Part shown: in pieces, positions 1 through 6,440 of the stretch | Position numbering within the stretch: position 1 is the first letter of the stretch | Layout: every line of letters begins with the position of its first letter | DNA from: Chryseobacterium gleum | GTDB lineage: Bacteria > Bacteroidota > Bacteroidia > Flavobacteriales_D > Crocinitomicaceae | Direction of reading: 5' to 3' | Assembly: GCA_943326315.2 (NCBI GenBank) | Contig: CALPSU020000072.1 | Span: 1-9,841 of the forward strand | DNA: 9,841 bases | Program-made: the position numbers and the translations under genes | Notes under the pieces: model-generated | What the model was told of the DNA's origin: nothing | Seen by the model: the letters and a program-made list of their open reading frames with translations, nothing else | The model's database searches: none

Positions 1-850
1 CATCTGGTTTTGAACTATCCCAGATAATTTCTCCAGTATGCCCAACTATTTTTTGAATTATTTGTGCTAATTCTTTAATTTCTAAATCAATCCCAGAACC
101 AACATTATAAAATGATTCTTCTAATTTATTCTCTAGAGTGAATAAAATAGCCTCAGCTAAATCATCAACATGTAAAAATTCTCTTTTAGGTTTACCAGAT
201 CCCCAAAGTTCGACAGGCTCACTTTTCCCGACAGGCTCACTTTTCCCTGATTCACTTTCTTTCATTTTTGCTTCATGAAATTTACGAATCATTGCGGGTA
301 AAACATGTGAGGTGTTTAAATCAAAGTTATCATGTGTGCCGTAAAGATTGGTAGGCATTAAACTGATAAAATCTTTCCCGAATTGTTTTTTGATGGCTTC
401 GCATGCTTTTACACCTGCTATTTTTGCAATTGCATACCATTCATTTGTTTCTTCTAAAGAGGAAGTAAGTAATGATTCTTCTTTTAATGGTTGATCTGCA
501 TATTTTGGATAAATACAAGAGCTTCCTAAAAATATGAATTTAGAAACATTATTAATATGAGCAGCGTCTATTAAATTATTCTGAATTTGTAAATTCTCCA
601 TTAAAAATTGATAAGGAAAATTATTGTTTGCTAAAATCCCCCCAACTCGTGCTGCAGCATCTATTACAACTTCAGGTTTTTGAGTATTGAAAAAATCTAA
701 AACATCTATCTGATTTCTAAGATTTAATTCTTTAGATGTCCTACCTATAAGGTTAGTATATCCTTTTGATTCAAGATTTCTCCATATAGCAGAACCAACC
801 ATACCTTTATGCCCAGCAATGTAAATCTTAGAATCTTTAGTTATTTCCAT
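1..850 (-). CDS. fcl: GDP-L-fucose synthase, 3' end beyond the window
   Basis: Cytoplasmic epimerase-reductase that turns GDP-4-keto-6-deoxymannose, the product of Gmd next door, into GDP-L-fucose using NADPH. My translation from the ATG at 850-848 stays open for 283 codons to the window edge. It shows the Rossmann motif AGHKGMVGSA (12-21), VGGI (69-72), GSSCIYPK (109-116) with the catalytic Ser at 111, YAIAK with Tyr139 and Lys143, MPTNLYG, and WGSGKPKREFLHVDD. It closely resembles E. coli Fcl (321 residues), so roughly 40 C-terminal residues should lie beyond position 1. The start is 3 bases after the gmd stop, so the two are co-transcribed and probably translationally coupled. Oddity: between RKFHEA and WGSG the linker is about 11 residues longer than in E. 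coli and contains GKSEPV twice, encoded by an 18-bp tandem repeat. The frame is intact and all catalytic residues are present, so I expect a working enzyme. Confidence 0.96.
   Translation of the reverse strand, partial: MEITKDSKIYIAGHKGMVGSAIWRNLESKGYTNLIGRTSKELNLRNQIDVLDFFNTQKPEVVIDAAARVGGILANNNFPYQFLMENLQIQNNLIDAAHINNVSKFIFLGSSCIYPKYADQPLKEESLLTSSLEETNEWYAIAKIAGVKACEAIKKQFGKDFISLMPTNLYGTHDNFDLNTSHVLPAMIRKFHEAKMKESESGKSEPVGKSEPVELWGSGKPKREFLHVDDLAEAILFTLENKLEESFYNVGSGIDLEIKELAQIIQKIVGHTGEIIWDSSKPD
211..246. repeat. 18-bp tandem repeat, two exact copies, inside fcl
   Basis: The unit cgacaggctcacttttcc occurs at 211-228 and again at 229-246 without a mismatch. The bases just beyond (247-262, ctgattcactttcttt) look like a decayed partial copy. 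Because 18 is a multiple of 3, the gene stays in frame and gains GKSEPV twice (residues 202-213) in a surface linker before the conserved WGSG motif. The core cgacaggctca is GC-richer than its surroundings and resembles short interspersed repeats I recall from other bacterial genomes; that resemblance is from memory and not tested. Confidence 0.9.
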
Positions 851-853
851 GAT

Positions 854-1966
854 TTATTCAAAATAATTTAAAGTGGTATAGCCACCATCTTTTAAATATT
901 GATCTTTTTGCATCAATTTGACATCACTTTTCATCATATCTTTTACAAGATCGTTTAAGTCATATTCAGCAACCCAACCTAATTTATTTTTAGCTTTAGA
1001 AGCATCTCCAATTAATAATTCCACTTCAGTTGGTCTAAAATATTTGGGATCAACTGCTAAAACTTCTTTTCCTATTTCAATTTGATATTCAGAATTATGA
1101 CAAGCTTTAACTATCGCTTTTTCATCGATTCCTTCACCTATAAAATCTAATTCAATTCCTACTTCATTGAAAGCCATTCTTACAAATTCTCTTACAGGAG
1201 TTGTTGTACCAGTTGCAATAACCCAATCTTCCGCTTCTTCTGCTTGAAGAATCATCCACATCATTCTGACGTAATCTTTTGCATGTCCCCAGTCACGTTG
1301 AGCATCTAAGTTCCCTAAATAAAATTTATCTTGTAAACCAAGTGCGATTTTAGAAGCTGCTCTTGTGATTTTACGAGTTACAAAAGTTTCTCCTCTAATT
1401 GGGGATTCATGATTGAATAAAATTCCGTTGCACGCATACATACCATAAGCTTCTCTGTAATTTACCGTTATCCAGAATGCGTACATTTTGGCAACAGCAT
1501 ACGGACTTCTTGGGTAAAATGGAGTAGTTTCAGTTTGAGGAACTTCTTGTACTTTACCATATAGTTCAGATGTTGAAGCTTGATAAATCCTGGTTTTCTT
1601 TTCTAAACCTAATAATCGAACAGCATCCAAAATTCGAAGAGTTCCTAATCCATCAGCATTTCCTGTATATTCTGGAGTTTCAAAAGAAACAGCAACATGA
1701 CTCATAGCTGCCAAATTGTAAATTTCATCCGGTTGAATTTCTTGAATCAAACGAATCAAATTGGTACTGTCTGTCATATCTCCATAATGAAGAATGAAGT
1801 TTTTACTTTCTACATGAGGATCTTGGTATAAATGATCTATTCTATCAGTATTAAAAAGTGAAGACCTTCGCTTTAAACCATGAACAATGTATCCTTTTTT
1901 AAGTAAAAACTCACTTAAATAAGCTCCATCTTGACCTGTTACCCCTGTTATAAAAGCTATTTTCAT
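854..1966 (-). CDS. gmd: GDP-mannose 4,6-dehydratase
   Basis: Short-chain dehydrogenase/reductase enzyme of the cytoplasm that converts GDP-D-mannose to GDP-4-keto-6-deoxymannose with bound NADP, the first committed step to GDP-fucose and related deoxy sugars. Visible are the nucleotide-binding motif GVTGQDGAYL (8-17), the RRSS segment (33-36) typical of GMD, STSELYG (131-137) with Thr132 and Glu134 of the active site, YPRSPYAVAK with Tyr156 and Lys160, and NHESPIRGETFVTRKI (185-200), which helps form the nucleotide/oligomer interface. At 370 residues the length is normal for the family. It is the first gene of a gmd-fcl operon that continues past position 1, probably into a polysaccharide or glycosylation cluster. 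A promoter-like box and inverted repeats lie upstream (2028-2102), giving a predicted leader of about 125 nt. Nothing suggests damage. Confidence 0.98.
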   Translation of the reverse strand: MKIAFITGVTGQDGAYLSEFLLKKGYIVHGLKRRSSLFNTDRIDHLYQDPHVESKNFILHYGDMTDSTNLIRLIQEIQPDEIYNLAAMSHVAVSFETPEYTGNADGLGTLRILDAVRLLGLEKKTRIYQASTSELYGKVQEVPQTETTPFYPRSPYAVAKMYAFWITVNYREAYGMYACNGILFNHESPIRGETFVTRKITRAASKIALGLQDKFYLGNLDAQRDWGHAKDYVRMMWMILQAEEAEDWVIATGTTTPVREFVRMAFNEVGIELDFIGEGIDEKAIVKACHNSEYQIEIGKEVLAVDPKYFRPTEVELLIGDASKAKNKLGWVAEYDLNDLVKDMMKSDVKLMQKDQYLKDGGYTTLNYFE

Positions 1967-2027
1967 TTATATTTTTAAAGTTAATAGTAATGAAATTTGT
2001 TATTTATTTGTAACTAGCTTGTTTTGA

Positions 2028-2093
2028 ACGATTAAGCATAGCTTCGCTTACATCAGTCACATGATTTGTCCGATGAAAAGTTGTTTTAATCGT
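2028..2093 (-). promoter_or_regulatory. inverted repeats, possible folded 5' leader of gmd
   Basis: The 255-base gap between gmd and the small + strand gene at 2222 holds no ORF that I can support, but it holds nested inverted repeats. Outer arms: acgattaa (2028-2035) and ttaatcgt (2086-2093), 8 of 8 paired. Inside, on the minus strand, CATCGG (2075-2070) pairs with CTGATG (2056-2051) with one G-U pair, and ACA/TGT can extend it over a bulge. A third pair, TAAGC (2050-2046) with GCTTA (2037-2033), shares bases 2033-2035 with the outer stem, so the two cannot form together. This stretch is GC-richer than the DNA on either side. It lies in the predicted gmd leader. A regulatory RNA is an inference; chance pairing is not excluded. 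Confidence 0.35.
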
Positions 2094-2094
2094 G

Positions 2095-2102
2095 TAAAAG
2101 TA
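2095..2102 (-). promoter_or_regulatory. possible promoter -7 box for gmd-fcl
   Basis: Read on the minus strand this is TACTTTTA followed by CAC, close to the Bacteroidota -7 consensus TAnnTTTG (last base differs). I see no TTG at the expected -33 spacing. It is the best candidate in the gmd upstream gap and would start transcription near 2088-2090, about 125 bases before the gmd ATG. Confidence 0.35.
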
Positions 2103-2221
2103 CGGTTTTATTTATAAAATATAGTTTCGAAAATAGATAATTAAATTGAAAATATTTTGTTTTTAGGACAATCAAATTCATTTTAAGTATTTTTATTAAT
2201 TTTTATGAAAAACATTTCAAT

Positions 2222-2557
2222 ATGAAATTAATAATTTTATCTCTATTTATTCTGAGTAATAGCTACTCTTATTCCCAAATTTTATCTGGTGAAATTGTTG
2301 ATTTTGGAAGAAAATTATTAACTGAGACTGATTTTCATTTAAAAGGATTAACTTCTGGAGAAGTTGTTTATGATATTTCTGTTGATATTTATGGAAACGT
2401 CACTTCCTCTTCTTTAGTTCAAAGTATGACAACTATAAAATCAACACCTTTAAGAATGGATGCTAAAAATTTAATAAATACATTTAAATTTGAAGCAGGA
2501 AATGGTTTTCCTAAGTTTCATCACGCAAAAATTAAAATCACTTTTAGTGATAAATAA
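2222..2557 (+). CDS. small exported protein with TonB C-terminal-like domain
   Basis: 111 residues. A Lys and a hydrophobic stretch (MKLIILSLFIL...) ending in SYSYSQ (about 14-19) look like a Sec signal peptide, so the mature part, about 92 residues, should be periplasmic or outside. Residues about 46-108 have the spacing of a TonB C-terminal fold: GEVVYDISVDIYGNV (46-60), then a hydrophobic SLVQS, an LRxDAKNLINTFKF helix-strand segment, and a final strand AKIKITF. Unlike a true TonB energy transducer it has no membrane anchor to keep it in the inner membrane and no Pro-rich spacer. It stands alone: gmd is divergent and the acyl-CoA synthetase converges with 55 bases between stops. A seven-codon ORF at 2205-2225 overlaps its ATG (ATGA), perhaps by chance. 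The gene is probably real; domain assignment is by pattern only and the role is unknown. Confidence 0.78.
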   Translation: MKLIILSLFILSNSYSYSQILSGEIVDFGRKLLTETDFHLKGLTSGEVVYDISVDIYGNVTSSSLVQSMTTIKSTPLRMDAKNLINTFKFEAGNGFPKFHHAKIKITFSDK

Positions 2558-2612
2558 ACAAGATGTTTATAATTTTTGTATCGTAAAAAAATATATAATT
2601 AAATGTTGCTAT

Positions 2613-4379
2613 TTAAGAATTGTAAATAGTATCGAATTTATCACTGTATTTTTCAAGAATTATTTTTCTTTTTAGTTTCAAAGTTGGTGTTAATTCTCCA
2701 CTATCTACAGAGAATTCGGCATCAAATAAAACCACTTTTTTAATTTGTTCCCAATTTCCATAAAATTTATTGAATCCAGAAACTTCATTATTTATTTTAT
2801 CAATTACTTTTTTATTTAAACATATCGCACTGTTAGATTTATCTTCAAATTCAATATTTTCTTTCAAAAGCCATTCTTTAATATAAGCAAAATTAGGAAC
2901 TATGAAAGCAGCTGGGAATTTTTGATTTTCACCAATGATCATAATTTGTTCGATGAATCTTGACTCTTTGAATTTATTTTCCATTGCTTGAGGTACAATA
3001 TATTTACCTCCTGAAGTTTTAAATATTTCTTTTTTTCGATCGGTTATTTTTAAGAAATTACCATCAACATATTGTCCAATATCTCCTGTGTGAAACCACC
3101 CATCTTCGTCAATATCTTCTTTAGTTTTATCAGGTAAATTATAGTATCCCATCATTACATTTGGACCTTTTACTAATATCTCACCATCTTCGGCAAATTT
3201 GATTTCGACATTTTCTAACAAAGTCCCAACAGTTCCAATTTTTATACCTTTTTTAAAACAGTTTACGGAAATTACCGGTGAAGTTTCGGTTAGGCCATAA
3301 CCTTCCAAAATAGGTATGCCAGCTGCGAAAAACATTCTAGCCAATCTAGGTTGAAGAGCAGCGCTTCCAGAAACTATAGCTTTGACTTCTCCTCCTAAAG
3401 CTTCTTGCCATTTTGAAAAAATTAATTTTCTAGCAATTCTTAGTTTTAAATTATACCAAGCGGATTTACCAGTTACTTCATATTCCTCTGCTAATTCAAC
3501 AGCCCAAAAGAAAAGTGATTTTTTAATACCTTTAAGCTCTTCTCCTTTTGCCATGATTTTATCAAATACTTTTTCGATAAGTCTTGGTACCGCAGTAAAT
3601 ACTTGAGGTTTTACTTCTTTAAGATTCTCTCCAATTGTATCTAATGATTCTGCGAAATAAATACTTGCACCAATTGTCATGTATAAATAATGAAGCATTC
3701 TTTCATAAACGTGGCAAGCAGGTAAAAAAGTTAGTACTCGAGAATGTTCATCTGCAGGTATTTTAGGTCTACACCCTTGAACATTTGAAAGAAGATTATT
3801 GTGTGACAACATTACTCCTTTAGGATTTCCAGTTGTTCCAGATGTATATATTATAGTTGCGAGGTCTAAATTTTTAATTTGATTTTTTCTATTTTCAACC
3901 TCCGCTATTGTTGTTTCAGATGCTTTATTTATTATTTCAGACCAATGTGGTAAATTTTCACATTTATTGAAAGTAAATAAATGTGTAAAAGTTGAGGTGT
4001 CATTTTTTATACTTTCAATTTTAGAATAAAGCTCTTTAGAATCTACAACACATAATTTTATTCCTGCATCATTAAAAATATATTTGTAGTCACTAATAGA
4101 TATGTTAGGGTATATTGGAACTACAATAGCACCTGTTTGCTGTATTGCAATATCCATCATATTCCATTCTACACGATTGCTTGAGGCAATACATACTTTA
4201 TCCCCTTTTTGAACACCAAATGAAATTAATCCTCTCGAAATTAAATTAACTGTTTTAAGGAATTCGGCTGTAGATATGCCTTCCCATTGGTTGTCAGTCT
4301 TAGTGACAAACATTTTTTCATTTGGATAATTTTCAAACTGATAATAAGGTATATCAAAAAGACGTTTAATTATAATCAT
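2613..4379 (-). CDS. fadD: long-chain acyl-CoA synthetase (AMP-binding, FadD/FAA1 type)
   Basis: ANL-superfamily ligase that activates long-chain fatty acids to acyl-CoA through an acyl-AMP intermediate, for beta-oxidation or lipid synthesis; probably membrane-associated in the cytoplasm. From the start used here (588 residues) the motifs are YTSGTTGNPKG (178-188, ATP binding), EGYGLTETSP (359-368), GWFHTGD (427-433), DRKKEIFKTSGGKYI (447-461, hinge and acyl-binding region) and LTPTLKLKRK near residues 563-572, which carries the C-terminal catalytic Lys. The frame is open 42 codons further to 4505, but that extension is very A+T-rich, resembles no family N-terminus and would cross a promoter-like box at 4428-4435; MIIIKRLFDIPYYQ is the usual beginning in this family, so I start at 4379. 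Monocistronic, divergent from the PorP-like gene. The exact substrate chain length cannot be read from the sequence. Confidence 0.93.
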   Translation of the reverse strand: MIIIKRLFDIPYYQFENYPNEKMFVTKTDNQWEGISTAEFLKTVNLISRGLISFGVQKGDKVCIASSNRVEWNMMDIAIQQTGAIVVPIYPNISISDYKYIFNDAGIKLCVVDSKELYSKIESIKNDTSTFTHLFTFNKCENLPHWSEIINKASETTIAEVENRKNQIKNLDLATIIYTSGTTGNPKGVMLSHNNLLSNVQGCRPKIPADEHSRVLTFLPACHVYERMLHYLYMTIGASIYFAESLDTIGENLKEVKPQVFTAVPRLIEKVFDKIMAKGEELKGIKKSLFFWAVELAEEYEVTGKSAWYNLKLRIARKLIFSKWQEALGGEVKAIVSGSAALQPRLARMFFAAGIPILEGYGLTETSPVISVNCFKKGIKIGTVGTLLENVEIKFAEDGEILVKGPNVMMGYYNLPDKTKEDIDEDGWFHTGDIGQYVDGNFLKITDRKKEIFKTSGGKYIVPQAMENKFKESRFIEQIMIIGENQKFPAAFIVPNFAYIKEWLLKENIEFEDKSNSAICLNKKVIDKINNEVSGFNKFYGNWEQIKKVVLFDAEFSVDSGELTPTLKLKRKIILEKYSDKFDTIYNS

Positions 4380-4427
4380 ATTATAAATATATATGTGAGC
4401 TAAATTATAAAATATTATGCAATCAAA

Positions 4428-4435
4428 TAAAAGTA
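4428..4435 (-). promoter_or_regulatory. possible -7 box for the acyl-CoA synthetase
   Basis: Minus-strand TACTTTTA, the same octamer as the candidate upstream of gmd and one base off the TAnnTTTG consensus. It lies about 50 bases upstream of the revised ATG at 4379 and supports that start over the one at 4505. No clear -33 TTG is seen. Confidence 0.3.
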
Positions 4436-4521
4436 AGAAAAAAACATAAGAAATTGAAGATAAATATTCATTGAAAAACCTTTTTTGAAAGAAATAATTA
4501 ATCAATAAATGTAAATAGAAG

Positions 4522-4538
4522 TTTTTTTTTTATATTTA
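4522..4538 (+). promoter_or_regulatory. possible promoter of the PorP-like gene, with a T10 tract
   Basis: Ten consecutive T (4522-4531) run into TATATTTACG, a TAnnTTTG-like -7 box at 4531-4538 with A as last base. Transcription would begin near 4544 and give a leader of about 40 nt before the ATG at 4584. The homopolymer sits between the expected -33 and -7 positions, where a change of length would alter promoter spacing. No good -33 TTG is visible. Confidence 0.35.
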
Positions 4539-4583
4539 CGCAGCTATAACTATGTTTTTAAATTTTGCAAACTAGAAAAAAGC

Positions 4584-5543
4584 ATGAAACAAATTTTTTC
4601 ATTTTTTATTATTTTATTATTGTCTAGAGTTGTTTTTTCTCAAGATTTAGAGTTTACTCAGTTTTATTCAAATCCAGTATTTTTAAATCCTGCTTTTGCT
4701 GGTTCTCATGGATGCCCTCGAATAGCATTGAATTATAGGAATCAATGGCCTAGTCTACCGGGTAATTATGTTAGTTATGCTGCTTCTTATGATCAATTTT
4801 TTAAGAATTTATCTGGTGGTCTTGGTGTAATTCTAGTAAATGATGTTCAAGCTAAAACAATTAATACTACAACTGGAAGTTTGGTATACTCATATCATGT
4901 TCCTTTAACAAGAAAATGGTCTTTGAAAATTGGCGCTAAAGCTACTTGGGTGCAAAAATCTTTGGATTGGAGTAAATTAACTTTTGGAGATCAGATTGAT
5001 CCTAGGAAAGGTTTTATTTATTCAACTGGAGATCAGATTAGAGGTGGTAATTATGGTTTTTTTGATGTTTCTTCAGGACTATTATTATTTAGTAAAACAT
5101 TTACTGTTGGTATAGCTGGAAATCATTTAAGTCAACCAAATGAATCTATGATTAAAGGAACTCAATCTAAATTACCAATTCGATTAACAGCACATACTTC
5201 CGCTACTATACCTTTAGGACAAAAATCAAGATTTAGTAACCAAACGACTATTATTCCATCAATTATTTTTTGTTATCAAAATGGATTTACTCAATTAAAT
5301 GTTGGTACCTATGTAAAATATCAATCCATGACTTTTGGAACTTGGTTTAGAAATAGAGATGCTTTTATTTTAACAGTCGGTTTAAATACAGGAGTTTTTA
5401 AATTAGGTTATAGTTATGATGTTACAGTTTCTAAATTAAACAATGGCGTTTCTGGAGGTTCACATGAAATTTCATTAGGTTTGAATTTAAATTGTAAAAC
5501 ACCTCCTCAAAAATTTAGAACAATCTCTTGCCCTTCTTTTTAA
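4584..5543 (+). CDS. type IX secretion membrane protein, PorP/SprF family
   Basis: Outer-membrane beta-barrel-like protein of the PorP/SprF family. Members are found in Bacteroidota, often in many copies, and take part in type IX secretion, gliding or anchoring of secreted adhesins. A signal peptide covers about residues 1-20 and ends VVFSQ. Directly after it comes the family signature DLEFTQFYSNPVFLNPAFAG (21-40), then PRIALNYRNQWP (45-56). The rest alternates short polar and aromatic strands with many Gly, as in a barrel, and ends in GGSHEISLGLNLN and a short tail with a Cys-Pro pair. At 319 residues the length is normal. It is alone between a divergent ligase and a convergent dismutase, without a neighbouring SprB-like partner or other T9SS gene, so it is more likely one of several paralogues than the core PorP; I give no symbol. 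A strong terminator follows 25 bases after the stop. Confidence 0.92.
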   Translation: MKQIFSFFIILLLSRVVFSQDLEFTQFYSNPVFLNPAFAGSHGCPRIALNYRNQWPSLPGNYVSYAASYDQFFKNLSGGLGVILVNDVQAKTINTTTGSLVYSYHVPLTRKWSLKIGAKATWVQKSLDWSKLTFGDQIDPRKGFIYSTGDQIRGGNYGFFDVSSGLLLFSKTFTVGIAGNHLSQPNESMIKGTQSKLPIRLTAHTSATIPLGQKSRFSNQTTIIPSIIFCYQNGFTQLNVGTYVKYQSMTFGTWFRNRDAFILTVGLNTGVFKLGYSYDVTVSKLNNGVSGGSHEISLGLNLNCKTPPQKFRTISCPSF

Positions 5544-5568
5544 ATTTAGTATTTTAATTATAGAAACT

Positions 5569-5597
5569 AAAAAAGACCAATATAATTGGTCTTTTTT
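5569..5597. terminator. bidirectional rho-independent terminator
   Basis: Arms aaaaaagaccaat (5569-5581) and attggtctttttt (5585-5597) pair over 13 bases with a 3-base loop. The core GACCAAT/ATTGGTC is flanked by an A-tract on one side and a T-tract on the other, so it has the right form in both directions. It lies between the convergent stops of the PorP-like gene (5543) and the superoxide dismutase (5625) and probably serves both. Confidence 0.92.
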
Positions 5598-5624
5598 TAT
5601 GATTTTTATTTCTTGGTCTATTAA

Positions 5625-6314
5625 CTATTTAAGTCTTTTTAAAATTGGGTCATTCAGAGCAATTGTATATTTTTTGGATATTTCTTCCCAATCAATTACA
5701 TTCCAGATTGCATTTAAATAATCCATTCTTTTATTTTGATATTTTAAGTAGTAGGCGTGTTCCCAAACGTCAATACCTAAGATCGGAATACCTCTATCTT
5801 TTACAATGTCCATTAATGGATTATCTTGGTTAGGAGTAGAGCTAATAAATAGATTATTATCTGAATTAATACTTAACCAAACCCAACCAGATCCAAATCG
5901 TTTAGATGCTTCTTTGTTCAACTCTTTCTTAAGTGAATCTAGATTATTGAATTTAGATTCGATTGCTTTTAATAATTCACTAGAAGGTTTAGTGTCTTTT
6001 TTAGGTGTTAATATCTCCCAAAATAAAGAATGATTATAATGTCCTCCGGCATTGTTTCTAATAGCTTCAGGAAGAGTGCTAATATTTAAAAGTAATTCTA
6101 ATACACTTATTGAATCTTTATTTATGCTGGATGTTGATTTATTTAAATTTGTTATATAAGTTTGGTGATGTTTCGTATAATGAATCAGCATTGTTGTTGA
6201 ATCGATGAAAGGCTCTAAAGCATTGTACGAATATTTTAATTTTGGTAAAGAAGATGTTTGAGCAAATCCAAATACATTTATTAATACAGAGATTACGATA
6301 ACTAATTTTTTCAT
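5625..6314 (-). CDS. sodA: exported superoxide dismutase, Mn-type sequence
   Basis: Dismutates superoxide to hydrogen peroxide and oxygen. After an apparent signal peptide (1-19, ending FGFAQ) comes a complete Fe/Mn SOD: LPKLKYSYNALEPFID, MLIHYTKHHQTY with metal ligand His45, NNAGGHYNHSLFW with His95, RFGSGWVWL, and DVWEHAYYLKYQNKRMDYL with Asp182 and His186. Compared with E. coli SodA, the Gln that tunes the metal is in the C-terminal domain (Gln163 in PNQDNPLM), and Gly takes its place in NNAGG, which is the Mn-type pattern; cambialistic use cannot be excluded. The signal peptide suggests the periplasm or cell surface and defence against external superoxide. No T9SS-type C-terminal domain is visible. 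An exact TAnnTTTG box lies 27 bases upstream of the ATG, and a shared terminator follows the stop. Divergent from the flavoprotein gene at 6441. Confidence 0.95.
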   Translation of the reverse strand: MKKLVIVISVLINVFGFAQTSSLPKLKYSYNALEPFIDSTTMLIHYTKHHQTYITNLNKSTSSINKDSISVLELLLNISTLPEAIRNNAGGHYNHSLFWEILTPKKDTKPSSELLKAIESKFNNLDSLKKELNKEASKRFGSGWVWLSINSDNNLFISSTPNQDNPLMDIVKDRGIPILGIDVWEHAYYLKYQNKRMDYLNAIWNVIDWEEISKKYTIALNDPILKRLK

Positions 6315-6340
6315 ATGTTTCTTTTTTAAATTTATTTAAC

Positions 6341-6348
6341 CAAAGTTA
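6341..6348 (-). promoter_or_regulatory. -7 box of the superoxide dismutase promoter
   Basis: Minus-strand TAACTTTG is an exact match to the Bacteroidota -7 consensus TAnnTTTG and lies 27 bases upstream of the ATG at 6314, giving a short leader of about 20 nt. A -33 TTG at the usual spacing is not evident. Confidence 0.5.
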
Positions 6349-6393
6349 CTATTTAAAGTTTGTCGATTGTATTAATGATGTTTTTTTAACAAA

Positions 6394-6405
6394 ATGAATA
6401 TTCAT
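6394..6405. promoter_or_regulatory. perfect palindrome, possible operator between divergent genes
   Basis: atgaatattcat is its own reverse complement over 12 bases. A further half site attcat follows at 6413-6418. It lies in the 126-base region between the dismutase and the flavoprotein, about 25 bases upstream of the candidate flavoprotein -7 box, where a regulator could act on either gene. It is A+T-rich, so chance is possible. Confidence 0.3.
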
Positions 6406-6428
6406 AAGGTTTATTCATTATTTCAATT

Positions 6429-6436
6429 TAGATTTG
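6429..6436 (+). promoter_or_regulatory. -7 box very close to the flavoprotein start
   Basis: TAGATTTG matches TAnnTTTG exactly and ends only 4 bases before the ATG at 6441. If used, transcription would begin at or beside the start codon, making a leaderless or nearly leaderless mRNA. No -33 TTG is visible at the normal spacing. Confidence 0.35.
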
Positions 6437-6440
6437 TCAT

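Noticed and set aside
1..850. fcl as a pseudogene because of the repeat
   Set aside because: The frame is open from the ATG to the window edge and all catalytic and cofactor motifs are intact; the insert is a multiple of three.
2609..2629. Possible terminator stem CTATTTA/TAAATAG at the convergent ends of the TonB-like gene and the acyl-CoA synthetase
   Set aside because: Only 7 bp, nearly all A-T, overlapping a stop codon and with no T-tract directly after it in either direction.
2490..2675. 61-codon + strand frame at the convergent gene ends
   Set aside because: It overlaps the end of the TonB-like gene in another frame and the end of the acyl-CoA synthetase; composition is what A+T-rich non-coding DNA gives.
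3382..3606. 74-codon + strand frame inside the acyl-CoA synthetase
   Set aside because: Antisense shadow of a clearly conserved gene, with no recognisable motif.
5645..6033. Two overlapping + strand frames opposite the superoxide dismutase
   Set aside because: Both lie wholly within the antisense of a complete dismutase and have no family features.
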